Shown piece after piece: positions 1-8,009 of a stretch of DNA of 12,622 nucleotides. The stretch's first letter is position 1. Each line of letters begins with the position of its first letter. Source of the DNA: JAXHTH01 sp034211115 (lineage in GTDB: Bacteria; Planctomycetota; Phycisphaerae; Phycisphaerales; SM1A02); the NCBI GenBank assembly GCA_034211115.1, contig JAXHTH010000297.1, positions 1 to 12,622 on the forward strand, in the 5' to 3' direction. The position numbers were made by a program, and so were the translations under genes. The notes below the pieces were generated by a model that was not told the origin of the DNA, did no database searches, and saw nothing but the letters and a program-made list of their open reading frames with translations.

Positions 1-1
1 C

Positions 2-1630
<1,629 letters not shown>

Positions 1631-1640
1631 GTTCGACTGA

Positions 1641-1671
1641 CTGAGGCGGCCGAGAGGCCGCCTCGGTTCTT
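1641..1671 (+). terminator. Intrinsic terminator of groEL
   Basis: A stem of 11 pairs (9 perfect pairs GAGGCGGCC/GGCCGCCTC extended by one wobble and one C-G pair) closes a GAGA tetraloop and is followed by TTCTTT. It begins 10 bases after the groEL stop codon, so groEL is the last gene of its transcript. Confidence 0.85.
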
Positions 1672-1697
1672 TATATTCTCGCGTCCGAGGGCAACGT

Positions 1698-1718
1698 CCC
1701 AGGGACGGAGTCCCTGGG
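1698..1718. repeat. Palindrome (8-bp arms), REP-like
   Basis: Perfect inverted repeat CCCAGGGA/TCCCTGGG around a 5-base centre (CGGAG), followed by CTTTC. It lies between the groEL terminator and the Y1-transposase-like gene. Its form is that of a short dispersed palindrome; whether it recurs in the genome cannot be seen from this window. There is no T-run that would make it a convincing terminator. Confidence 0.5.
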
Positions 1719-1842
1719 CTTTCGGGGGTGTGGCGAGCGGCGCGTGGGACGAGGCGCAGATTTGAGGGAGCGATTCCCGTGGGGCAGGGCGGGGGCATGG
1801 GTGGGCAGAAGTCGTTACTGCGATATATCTTACGAACACGCT

Positions 1843-1874
1843 GAAAGCCCCGGGAAGGCTTTCCCGGGGCTTTC
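1843..1874. repeat. Perfect 14-bp palindrome upstream of the Y1-transposase-like gene
   Basis: The arms GAAAGCCCCGGGAA and TTCCCGGGGCTTTC are perfectly complementary around a GGCT loop. It ends 50 bases before the next start codon. The AAAGCCCC...GGGGCTTT form resembles a bidirectional intrinsic terminator with a short T-tail (CTTTC). It could equally be a REP-type element associated with the neighbouring gene. Both readings are inference. Confidence 0.6.
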
Positions 1875-1924
1875 GTCGTGTTGGGTCGGTTGACGTTACC
1901 TTTTCGATTGACGACCATGCTTCC

Positions 1925-2473
1925 ATGGAACCTTGGGGGAACTGGTACCACTGCGTCGGGAACACCTACGGCACCTGGCTGCCCGGCGATCCGCGTGGCT
2001 GGCGCAGCCGCAAGCATCGTTATCACTGTGATGGTGACTACAGACACCCCCCGCCGCCGGGCGAGTACGACGGGGTGCACGAACAGTCGCGCAGACGCAT
2101 GAAGCGAAGCGCGATCTGGCTCAACGCCGAGGCGATGCGCATCGCCTGCGATGCCTGTGTCGAGAAACTCACCGAGAAGAAGATCGAACTCAGCGCGGTG
2201 GCGATCACCTCCTGCGGCTATCACGTGGTCGGGCGATTCGATAATCGCAAGCCTCGATTCGGGATCGTCCTGGCGAAGAAGCACAGCGCCTTCGCGCTGG
2301 TGGAGGCGGGCCTGGCGCAGCGCGGCGGGGTATGGGCGGTGCGCGGGCTGCGCAAGCCCATCGCCGATGAGAGGCACTGGCGCAACGCGCCGCGGTACGT
2401 GCGTGACCACGTCGAGCAAGGCGCGGCGGTGTGGTCGCCGGCGGGCGGAGTGGGTGCCTCCCGCACACGCTGA
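1925..2473 (+). CDS. Y1/REP-associated tyrosine transposase-like protein with degenerate HUH motif
   Basis: 182 residues related to the IS200/Y1 (HUH) single-strand transposases, particularly the single-copy REP-associated branch. The N-terminus carries WYHCVGNTYGTWLPGDPRGW (residues 7-26), a block typical of these proteins in Planctomycetota. The HUH position reads SCGYHVVGRF (residues 96-105), so the first His (H100) is present but the second is Val102. Some 58 residues downstream RYVRDHVEQGAAVW (157-170) fits the helix that carries the catalytic Tyr (Y158), a spacing like that of TnpA enzymes. Loss of one metal-ligand His suggests impaired chemistry or a domesticated DNA-binding role; this is inference. 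No Shine-Dalgarno is visible. TTGACG (1890-1895) and GACCAT (1913-1918) spaced by 17 would give a leaderless transcript, but the -10 is poor. Two palindromes lie upstream. No insertion-sequence ends or target duplication were found. Confidence 0.65.
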   Translation: MEPWGNWYHCVGNTYGTWLPGDPRGWRSRKHRYHCDGDYRHPPPPGEYDGVHEQSRRRMKRSAIWLNAEAMRIACDACVEKLTEKKIELSAVAITSCGYHVVGRFDNRKPRFGIVLAKKHSAFALVEAGLAQRGGVWAVRGLRKPIADERHWRNAPRYVRDHVEQGAAVWSPAGGVGASRTR

Positions 2474-2508
2474 ACGCCCGGGGAATTCCGCCATCGCCCC
2501 CCGCGCGG

Positions 2509-2514
2509 TATTCT
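2509..2514 (+). promoter_or_regulatory. -10 box (TATTCT) of the 2522 gene, probably leaderless
   Basis: TATTCT lies 7 bases before the ATG at 2522, so transcription would begin at or next to the start codon. No Shine-Dalgarno precedes the ATG and no good -35 is visible. The box sits in the right arm of an imperfect inverted repeat (left arm from 2479, CCGGGGAATTCCGC). Confidence 0.5.
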
Positions 2515-2521
2515 CCCCGGC

Positions 2522-3328
2522 ATGTGGACCACTCATCTCCTCGTGGCGGCGATCACGTTCGGCGCAATGCTCTTGGGGGCGGGGGCCCTGCACCTCCTGC
2601 CGCGGCTGGGGCCACCCGGCCGGGCGGTCTCGGAATGGTGCCTCCGCGCCCCCGGACTGGACCTCGTCGTGACGTACTTCACGGCGTTGCCGATCATCAT
2701 CGGCCCCATCATCGACGGCTGGTGTGGGCTGCTCGCGGTGGTCGTGGGCCAGGCGGCGGCGGTGATCGTGTGGTGTCAACTGCACGAGCTGGCGCACCCC
2801 GTCGCCCGCCGCGGGCCGCGGATCGTCAAGGTGCTCAACCGCGCGGTGGGGCCGGTGCGCAATCACGCCGCGCTGTGGGTGACGGCGATCGTGGCCCCGA
2901 TGTTCTGGCTCGTGCGGCTGGTGGAGGTCGTCACCTGGCCGTGCTTCGTCTTTCTCGTGTTCTTCCCGCGATATCCGCAGGGCGAATGGGTGAACTGCTC
3001 GCGCCAGAAGTTCGAGGGACTCGTCGGGCACGATCTCATCTGGTGCCTGTACTGTGACTGGATGACCGGCATCTGGTCGCTGGGCACGGAGATGCTGCGC
3101 AACGTCGAGTCGTTCTGGTGCCCGATCCGGTTTCATGCCGAGCAGAAGAACGAGAACGCGAAGCGGGAGTTTCCCGACCTGGAAGGCGGATGGATCCCGG
3201 CCGAGGGCAGCATGGCCGACGTGGCGCGGACGCTCGAGGAGAAATACGTCAACAGCCCCCGGCCGCATGCGTGGTACGGCCACCCCTCGCGGCTGACGAT
3301 CGAGAGAGATGAGCCGGAGGAGGAGTAG
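2522..3328 (+). CDS. Conserved polytopic membrane protein with HExxH and CxxC motifs, function unknown
   Basis: 268 residues. Hydrophobic stretches at about 4-25, 47-63, 66-87 and 117-148 predict three to four membrane segments. HELAH (88-92), at the end of the third stretch, fits the HExxH zinc-protease signature, as in membrane-embedded site-2-type proteases. However, no second site-2 motif (NxxPxxPLDGG) is present. The soluble part begins near residue 150 and contains GEWVNCSRQKFEGLVGHDLI (154-173), WCLYCDWMTGIWSLGTEML (174-192) and NVESFWCPIRF (194-204). This gives C159, C175, C178, C200 and H170 as possible metal ligands. I recognise this block as the style of an uncharacterised conserved family but know no assigned function. 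The C-terminus is charged (ERDEPEEE). The start is set by the -10 box 7 bases upstream. The next gene follows after 74 bases on the same strand but has its own -10 box and ribosome site. Confidence 0.85.
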   Translation: MWTTHLLVAAITFGAMLLGAGALHLLPRLGPPGRAVSEWCLRAPGLDLVVTYFTALPIIIGPIIDGWCGLLAVVVGQAAAVIVWCQLHELAHPVARRGPRIVKVLNRAVGPVRNHAALWVTAIVAPMFWLVRLVEVVTWPCFVFLVFFPRYPQGEWVNCSRQKFEGLVGHDLIWCLYCDWMTGIWSLGTEMLRNVESFWCPIRFHAEQKNENAKREFPDLEGGWIPAEGSMADVARTLEEKYVNSPRPHAWYGHPSRLTIERDEPEEE

Positions 3329-3357
3329 GCTCGCACGTGGTCTGGGAGCGCCGTCGA

Positions 3358-3396
3358 TAGAATGTGTGAAGGAATGATGTCATCATCGGGAAGGAG
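3358..3396 (+). promoter_or_regulatory. -10 box (TAGAAT) and ribosome binding site of the 3403 gene
   Basis: TAGAAT at 3358-3363 would start transcription near 3370, giving a leader of about 33 nt. AAGGAG at 3391-3396, six bases before the ATG at 3403, is a textbook Shine-Dalgarno and fixes that start. No -35 matching consensus is visible. A weak 6-bp stem (ATGATG/CATCAT) lies between them. Confidence 0.55.
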
Positions 3397-3402
3397 ACAC
3401 GA

Positions 3403-4386
3403 ATGCCCGAGACGAAGATGAACACCGCTGCGTGCGTGCCGATGGAGATCGAGTTCCAGGGCACGTGGCTGAGCTGGGTCGGCTCGACGACGATGTGCCT
3501 CAACGCGCTGGGGATCCAGTGCGACATGGCCGATGTCGCCGGCTACAGCGGCTATGCGTTTGCCATCTCGATCAACCCGGGCCTCTGCCCTTCGGGCCCC
3601 ACCGATGTTGACTGGCCGGCGCTGGCGGCCGGGCCGATGAGCCTGGGACGATCCGCCATGTCCTTCATCTGCGGGGATTGCCACACGGAGGGCTCGCGCT
3701 CCGACCGCACGCGCGCCCACTGCCGGGCGGTGTTCGAGATGGTGGCGCGGGAGATCGAGGCCGGTCGGCCGTGCGTGCTCTGGGGCGCGGGGATTCCCGA
3801 GTTCGGCGTCGTGCGCGGCATCAACGGCGATGACTACCTGCTCGTCAAAGGCGGGCCGATCCCGCAGCGCATCGCGTGGGATGCGGTCGATGCGCCCGGC
3901 GGGCCGTATGCGCTGAGCTTCCCCACGCCGGTGCAGCCGGACGGGCGGCGCGATCTCGCGGCCATCGTGCGGGCGGTGGAGATCATGACCCGCCCCAACG
4001 AGGGCACCGGCGGTCAGCGCGGGCTCGATGCCTATTCCTTCTGGATCAGCCGGCTCCGCGCCCACGAGGCCGCGATCATGGGCAACAGCTACAACGCGCA
4101 GTGCTGGGCCGAAGCGCGAAGGCATGCGGCGACCTTTCTCGGCCGGCCCGTCGAGCGCACGGGAGGACGTTTCCCGCCGTTGGTCGAGGCGCACGAGGCG
4201 ATGCACGAGGTGGCCGATCGTCTCAGCGCCGTGGCCGAGCTGTTTCCGTTCCGAGCCAAGGATGGGATCGTCGATGATGCGGCGTCAATCAACGCGGCGG
4301 CGGGGCATTTCGAGGCGGCGCGGCAGGCCGAAGAACGCGCCCTGGCCGCGCTGAAAACGCTGCTGACGAGAATCCCCCGCGGTTAG
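3403..4386 (+). CDS. BtrH_N/C39-like cysteine-protein-fold protein, hypothetical
   Basis: 327 residues, no signal peptide. The N-terminal half resembles the BtrH_N family (papain/C39-like fold; BtrH itself is an acyltransferase of butirosin synthesis). It has a Cys at the head of a helix (TTMCLNALG, C32), a GYSGYAF block (47-53), and GRPCVLWG (121-128) leading into a strand pair IPEFGVVRGINGDDY (131-145). In C39/BtrH relatives that strand begins with the catalytic His; here a Glu (E133) stands in its place. AVDAPGGPYALSFPTP (161-176) closes the domain. The second half is helical (GLDAYSFWISRLR, GNSYNAQCWAEARRHAATFL), like the DUF4872-type tail of such proteins. Nine cysteines in all, including CGDC (90-93). 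The family call is by eye and moderate; substrate unknown. It ends 65 bases from the convergent gene at 4452, and no clear terminator lies between. Confidence 0.6.
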   Translation: MPETKMNTAACVPMEIEFQGTWLSWVGSTTMCLNALGIQCDMADVAGYSGYAFAISINPGLCPSGPTDVDWPALAAGPMSLGRSAMSFICGDCHTEGSRSDRTRAHCRAVFEMVAREIEAGRPCVLWGAGIPEFGVVRGINGDDYLLVKGGPIPQRIAWDAVDAPGGPYALSFPTPVQPDGRRDLAAIVRAVEIMTRPNEGTGGQRGLDAYSFWISRLRAHEAAIMGNSYNAQCWAEARRHAATFLGRPVERTGGRFPPLVEAHEAMHEVADRLSAVAELFPFRAKDGIVDDAASINAAAGHFEAARQAEERALAALKTLLTRIPRG

Positions 4387-4451
4387 GTGCAATTCGCCAC
4401 GACTGCCCTCACCGCCATCCGACGCTCCCGCGCCCGCTTGCGTCTTCGCAT

Positions 4452-4820
4452 CTACTTCCGCTCGCGACGGAGGATGACGAACGCGTTCTCCTCGTCGTAC
4501 GGCCCGGCGGGGCGGATGAGGATGCGGGTGTACGCCGCCGCGGTGCCCGGCTCGAACGTGTGGGCGAGAAGCTGCGTGCCGTCGGGAAAGATCCATCCCT
4601 GTTCGCCCATCTGCGTGATGAAGTTGCGGGCGAGGTCGACGGTGTTGAAGATCAGATCGTTCTGCTCCAGCACCATGTACTCCTGGACGGGCGCCCTATC
4701 CGATGACGTATCCTGCCCGGAGGCGCCCATCGACAATCCGAAGATCAGCGCCGCAGCAAGCAGAGCGCACGCGGTCAGCGCTCTGATCCGATCGTTCCAG
4801 CCTGTCCGTTTGTCTCGCAT
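4452..4820 (-). CDS. Small exported protein, possibly DUF4177-like
   Basis: 122 residues from the ATG at 4820. That start is chosen because GGAG lies 8 bases upstream and a signal peptide follows at once: positive MRDKRTGWNDRIR, then a hydrophobic stretch ALTACALLAAALIFGLSMGA (14-33) and a likely cleavage near ASG-QD. A longer reading frame to 5123 adds only low-complexity Arg/Pro/Ser sequence. The mature part, VQEYMVL...ITQMGEQGWIFPDGTQL...ILIRP, resembles the short DUF4177-type alpha/beta fold (EYkvv...lnelGaeGWEl...liFkR). This is a weak likeness. It probably acts outside the cytoplasmic membrane. It lies 172 bases downstream of the FG-GAP gene on the same strand; co-transcription is possible but not shown. 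Confidence 0.7.
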   Translation of the reverse strand: MRDKRTGWNDRIRALTACALLAAALIFGLSMGASGQDTSSDRAPVQEYMVLEQNDLIFNTVDLARNFITQMGEQGWIFPDGTQLLAHTFEPGTAAAYTRILIRPAGPYDEENAFVILRRERK

Positions 4821-4950
4821 TGCATGCACTCCGCAGGAGAACTGTTCGACGCACATCGCACCGTTCACGGGTCGATCGCGACAGACCTCGCGGCGGCGCG
4901 GGAGGTTGGCGCAGCGTACTTGACAGAACGCGGTGCGCCCGGACGTATTG

Positions 4951-4981
4951 CGGGTCGAAGGAAGCCTGCCGGCTCGACCCG
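4951..4981. repeat. Inverted repeat after the FG-GAP gene
   Basis: Arms CGGGTCGA (4951-4958) and TCGACCCG (4974-4981) around a 15-base centre, starting 12 bases past the stop of the minus-strand FG-GAP gene. It could fold in the 3' trailer of that transcript, but no T-run follows, so it is not a clear terminator. Confidence 0.4.
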
Positions 4982-4992
4982 GCCGTCCGCGC

Positions 4993-6420
4993 TCAGCCGC
5001 AGGGTCCCCAGTCGGCGAGGAGGGCGAGGAGATCGGCGGTGTCGGTATCCCCGTCGCCGTCCACATCGCCGTCCGGCGTTCCCCAGGCCGCGAGGAGGAA
5101 CAGGAGGTCGGTGGTGTCGACATCGCCGTCGCCGTCGAAGTCGGCCGGGCAGTCGAAGTCCTCGGCGTAGAAGACCATCAGCGACACGTCGCCGGAGTTG
5201 CCGACGATCAGGTCGGGCCGGCCGTTGCCGCTGATATCGCCGAAGGCGAGGGCGGTGCCGGAGCCGTCGCAGTCATACATCCACGACGGGGATGTCTCAA
5301 GCACGCCGTCGTGGTTGAGGTAGATCCGGACGTGGCCGTTGGAGAAGTGGATTTCGGCCAGGTCCTGATCGCCGTCGCCGTCGACATCGCAGAAGCGCAG
5401 ATCGTTGTGGCCGTAGTACGCCTCTCCGTCCGCGGTCCAGCCGAGGCCGAGGACGCCCTCATCGTTCGTGAAAAGCTGGGTGGGATCGTGACCGAGGGCG
5501 AGATCGGGCCAGCCGTTGTCATCGACATCCGCCCAGGCGACGCCCTTGTCATCACCGTCGCCGCCCGTCGTCCAGACCGGCGTGGGCTGGAGGACGCCGG
5601 CGTCGTTGCGGTAGACGCCGCTCTCGAAGTCGATCCACTTGGAGACGGCCACATCCTCCCAGCCGTCGCCGTCGAGGTCGGCGGCGGCGAGCGCCCCCTG
5701 GATCGACCACTCCGCCGACTGCCAGCTTGGCACCGTCTCCAGCGCGCCCGCATCGTTGTAAAACACGTAGATCGGACGATAGGCGTCGTAGGGCGAATCG
5801 CCCTGGTTGGCGGTGACGATGTCCGTGTCGCCGTCATGGTCGATGTCCAGCGGCAGGGCGTAGTTGTTCCACGCCTGTTGCGGTTCCGCCGAGTGCCAGC
5901 CGGGCGTGATGCTCGGGCCGCCGGGGCCGCCGAAGTAGATGCATGAAGGCGACATGGCGAACCCGCCGTTGGCGGCGAAGATGTCCGGATACGGATCGTC
6001 GTTGATGAGCGCTACCTGGATGTCGCCCGTGGAGACCTCGTCGGCGGAGATCCAGGACGGATCGGCCTCGAGCTCGCCCCCGATGTTGTAGTAGATGTAG
6101 TTGTACCAGTGCGGATACGGCGGATAGCTGTTGGACTTGTAGCAGCCGGCGACGACGTCGATGAGGCCGTCGCCGTTCATGTCCGCGGCCTGCACGCCGC
6201 CCACCTGCCGGCGAAGATCGTTCTGCCAGTCCGGCGCCGAGCCGTAGGGCACGCCGCGATCGGGCGGGGCGACGATCGATTCGCCGGGCCCGGGAGGGAC
6301 GAGGACCCGCGCACGCCCGTCGTCGGAAACCTCCACGCGGACTTCCGTGCCCTCGGGAGTGGCGGTGGCGAGCAGGCCGGCAAGCAGCGGGATGGCCATG
6401 GACAGGCAGAAGCCGTTCAT
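4993..6420 (-). CDS. Secreted FG-GAP/VCBS repeat protein with C-terminal dockerin-like module
   Basis: 475 residues. The start at 6420 is fixed by AGGAGG eight bases upstream and by the signal peptide that follows (MNGFCLSMAIPLLAGLLATA). Six FG-GAP-type calcium loops are seen, DxxxDGxxD in form, at about 80-88, 192-200, 248-256, 298-306, 345-353 and 395-403. They are spaced about 50 residues apart after the second, and the linker G(V/A/E)L-(E/Q)-x(2)-PSW recurs (115, 225, 275, 372). This points to a beta-propeller of the integrin-alpha/VCBS type. The C-terminus has two calcium loops, DFDGDGDVDTTDLL (427) and DVDGDGDTDTADLL (452), each followed by LLxxWG. This is the dockerin type-I-like pair widespread on secreted planctomycete proteins, where its partner is usually unknown. 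The protein is presumably exported and calcium-stabilised; no enzyme motif is seen. The longer frame to 6618 has no support. Confidence 0.92.
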   Translation of the reverse strand: MNGFCLSMAIPLLAGLLATATPEGTEVRVEVSDDGRARVLVPPGPGESIVAPPDRGVPYGSAPDWQNDLRRQVGGVQAADMNGDGLIDVVAGCYKSNSYPPYPHWYNYIYYNIGGELEADPSWISADEVSTGDIQVALINDDPYPDIFAANGGFAMSPSCIYFGGPGGPSITPGWHSAEPQQAWNNYALPLDIDHDGDTDIVTANQGDSPYDAYRPIYVFYNDAGALETVPSWQSAEWSIQGALAAADLDGDGWEDVAVSKWIDFESGVYRNDAGVLQPTPVWTTGGDGDDKGVAWADVDDNGWPDLALGHDPTQLFTNDEGVLGLGWTADGEAYYGHNDLRFCDVDGDGDQDLAEIHFSNGHVRIYLNHDGVLETSPSWMYDCDGSGTALAFGDISGNGRPDLIVGNSGDVSLMVFYAEDFDCPADFDGDGDVDTTDLLFLLAAWGTPDGDVDGDGDTDTADLLALLADWGPCG

Positions 6421-6545
6421 GTTCAGTTCCTCCTTCCGGGTCGACGCCCTGGCAGACGCGACCGGCACGGCGGATGGCCGTTCAACAGCCGAACGTCTCG
6501 CCTCGGAGAGGCCGGGTCGCCTGCGTGAAGCATACTCGGAACTGT

Positions 6546-6551
6546 ATTCTA
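6546..6551 (-). promoter_or_regulatory. Candidate -10 box (TAGAAT) for the FG-GAP gene
   Basis: On the minus strand TAGAAT at 6551-6546 gives a leader of about 120 nt to the ATG at 6420. No matching -35 was found. The 260 bases between this gene and the flgM stop hold nothing else I can support. Confidence 0.35.
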
Positions 6552-6680
6552 CAGCGCCACTTAGCCCAGGCCACGCAAACCCCAGGCTCCTCTGCAGACG
6601 GGGTGGTCCCGCCCGCAAAGCACGCCTCGGGCCGCTCGCGCTGCCCGGCCCGGGTGGGTTTTCGTCCGCCCGGCAGAGTC

Positions 6681-6968
6681 CTATCTGAGCTCATCCAGCA
6701 GCGCGGCCACGGCGCTCTCGAGCCTGGCCGGCGTTTCGTAGGTGCCGGTCGCGATCTCCCGCTGTACGCGCTCGATACGCTCGTGCCGGACGTCCGGCAT
6801 GGCTCGCAGGCGGTTCAGGAGGTGTGCGATGCGTGAGATGGTCGCTTCATCCCGTGCGGCCGGCGCGGCCTGGGGAGCTGGTCTGTTCGCCAGACGGCCG
6901 TGCCGCGGCGGGGCTGACGGCGGGAGGGCTGGGGGGCGGTTTGTCGGGCTGATGGCGTCCATCGGCAT
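6681..6968 (-). CDS. flgM: Anti-sigma-28 factor FlgM-like
   Basis: 95 residues. FlgM binds the flagellar sigma factor FliA in the cytoplasm until the hook-basal body is complete, then is exported. The C-terminal half carries the family pattern: RIAHLLNRLRAMPDVRHERI (46-65), then VQREIATGTYETPARLESAV (68-87) and AALLDELR. This matches the family core (PDVRxxkVxxLkxxIxxGtY...iAxxLLdel). The N-terminal 40 residues are Pro/Ala-rich and probably disordered, as in other FlgM proteins. The length is normal. The start at 6968 has AGAGG about 5 bases upstream; an in-frame ATG at 6962 is the alternative. No other flagellar gene lies in the window, so it stands alone. No sigma-28 promoter was recognised upstream. 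Confidence 0.8.
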   Translation of the reverse strand: MPMDAISPTNRPPALPPSAPPRHGRLANRPAPQAAPAARDEATISRIAHLLNRLRAMPDVRHERIERVQREIATGTYETPARLESAVAALLDELR

Positions 6969-7152
6969 CCTTGCCTCTCGCTGGGCGCGGGCGGGCGAAA
7001 CCGCGCTAAACTCTGTGAAACCAGTAGGTTGGCGGAGAAGCCGTCTTCAGACTCAACCGTCCGGCTTCCCGGGGCTGCCATCCGTTGGCGCAGCGATAAC
7101 ACCCCAGTTTGCCCCCTTTATTCAGATTCCGCCCACAAAAGCCCCCGCCACT

Positions 7153-7186
7153 CCGGCCGCGGCGGAGCGCCGCATGCCGCGGCCGG
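7153..7186. repeat. 10-bp inverted repeat (hairpin)
   Basis: CCGGCCGCGG (7153-7162) and CCGCGGCCGG (7177-7186) are perfect complements around a 14-base centre. It lies 20 bases before the TATCAT box. No T-run follows on either strand, so a regulatory or REP-like role is as likely as termination. Confidence 0.5.
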
Positions 7187-7205
7187 GGACCGGACCTCGC
7201 CGCGG

Positions 7206-7211
7206 TATCAT
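7206..7211 (+). promoter_or_regulatory. Candidate -10 box (TATCAT) for the 7292 gene
   Basis: TATCAT in the context GCGGTATCAT would start transcription near 7218 and give a leader of about 74 nt. The flanking bases resemble the GCGGTATTCT box of the 2522 gene. No -35 is evident. Confidence 0.35.
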
Positions 7212-7291
7212 GACCCCGCCGGCAGGCCTCGACGCCCACCCGATCGGACCCTCTCTGCTCCGTTGCCATCGGCGGAAAGGCAGGTGTTTCC

Positions 7292-7600
7292 ATGAAGGCG
7301 TATCTGGTGTTCAGCGGCAGCGGCCCCATCGTCATCCTCACCTCCCACCCCTCCGTGACCCACCCGGTGCTCCTGGAGAAGCTCGCGGCCAAGGGGATGG
7401 ACAAGTTCATCGCCCACGAGGTCCCGGTCGAGCTGGCCCGGCAGCGCTACGGCGGCCATTTCGACGTCGTCGTCCGCGATCTGCACGAGAGCGACGACCT
7501 GCGCGTGCTCGACTACAACGGCCAGCGGGCGTTCGCCACGTTCGGCTTCGGCGAGCTTGGGGAGCCGATCATGCACGAAGGGCCGGCCCCGTCGGGCTAG
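7292..7600 (+). CDS. Conserved small soluble protein, function unknown
   Basis: 102 residues, no signal peptide or membrane segment. It opens MKAYLVFSGSGPIVILTSHP and contains LLEKLAAKGMDKFIAHEVP, ELARQRYGGHFDVVVRDLHE, DDLRVLDYNGQRAFATFGF and ELGEPIMHE. I believe I recognise a short conserved bacterial family annotated at most as a cytosolic protein, but I know no function for it. The hydrophobic strand pattern followed by amphipathic helices suggests a compact alpha/beta fold. The start is supported by AAAGGCAGG about 8 bases upstream and by the immediate beginning of the conserved block. The next gene on the same strand begins 68 bases after the stop, so the two may be co-transcribed. Confidence 0.85.
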   Translation: MKAYLVFSGSGPIVILTSHPSVTHPVLLEKLAAKGMDKFIAHEVPVELARQRYGGHFDVVVRDLHESDDLRVLDYNGQRAFATFGFGELGEPIMHEGPAPSG

Positions 7601-7629
7601 ACTGTGGAAGGTGAGCCGGCCGGGGCGCA

Positions 7630-7647
7630 GCGCCGCCTCCGCGGCGC
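7630..7647. repeat. 7-bp hairpin between the 7292 and 7669 genes
   Basis: GCGCCGC (7630-7636), loop CTCC, GCGGCGC (7641-7647), perfect arms. There is no T-run. In a joint transcript it would lie 21 bases before the start at 7669, where it could affect translation of the second gene; that is inference. Confidence 0.4.
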
Positions 7648-7668
7648 GGTGGAGACATTCGAAAGGCG

Positions 7669-8007
7669 ATGTCGGGCATGTTCCGCCTCGGCGCCATCCT
7701 CTTTCCGCTCATGATCCTGGCCATGATCCTCAAGCAGAAGGGGCCGGTGTGGAAGTTCCTCAGGATCGGGGCGACCTCGCCGGACACCGCCCGGCGAGCC
7801 GACAGCGCCGAACTCACCGCCCCCGATCGCCTGCACCTGGAGGACCTGGTGAAGCGCGGCGTGCTCGTGGCGCTGGATGACGGCCGGTATTACGTCGACC
7901 TGGCGGTGCATCGCCGGCGCAGGCGGATGTTGGTCTTTCTGCTTGCCGTCGTTGCGATGGCGCTGGTGGCGGGCGTGCTCCTGCTCTGGCCGACGCCGGA
8001 GGCGTGA
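7669..8007 (+). CDS. Small two-helix membrane protein, hypothetical
   Basis: 112 residues with a hydrophobic segment at the N-terminus (MFRLGAILFPLMILAMIL, 4-21) and another near the C-terminus (MLVFLLAVVAMALVAGVLLL, 86-105). The middle is a soluble stretch of about 60 residues. It includes LTAPDRLHLEDLVKRGVLVALDDGRYYVDLAVH, which has the look of a short winged-helix-like segment (helix, then a turn and strands ending in GRYYVD). RRRRR just before the second helix places the middle region in the cytoplasm by the positive-inside rule. I do not recognise a family. AAAGG lies 2-3 bases before the ATG at 7669 and 11 before the ATG at 7678, so either start is possible. It ends two bases from the convergent amrS gene; no terminator separates them. 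Confidence 0.65.
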   Translation: MSGMFRLGAILFPLMILAMILKQKGPVWKFLRIGATSPDTARRADSAELTAPDRLHLEDLVKRGVLVALDDGRYYVDLAVHRRRRRMLVFLLAVVAMALVAGVLLLWPTPEA

Positions 8008-8009
8008 AG

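Larger units (their letters stand above)
6969..7291. other. Divergent intergenic region (flgM / 7292 gene)
   Basis: 323 bases without a credible gene. It contains a strong GC-rich hairpin (7153-7186), a candidate -10 box TATCAT (7206-7211) facing the 7292 gene, and a relatively AT-rich patch at 7100-7145 (CCCCTTTATTCAGATTCC region). Nothing else structured was seen. Confidence 0.6.

Noticed and set aside
4920..4949. Plus-strand promoter: perfect TTGACA with CGTATT 18 bases downstream
   Set aside because: The -10 matches only 3 of 6, it points antisense into the FG-GAP gene, and the true promoters here depend on the -10, not the -35.
4821..5123. N-terminal extension of the small exported protein
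   Set aside because: The added residues are low-complexity and overlap the FG-GAP gene; the ATG at 4820 has a ribosome site and starts a signal peptide.
4933..5946. Open frame of 337 codons antisense to the FG-GAP gene
   Set aside because: Its Val/Ala/Gly/Asp-rich product is the mirror of the calcium-loop codons; the minus-strand gene has a signal peptide, ribosome site and domains.
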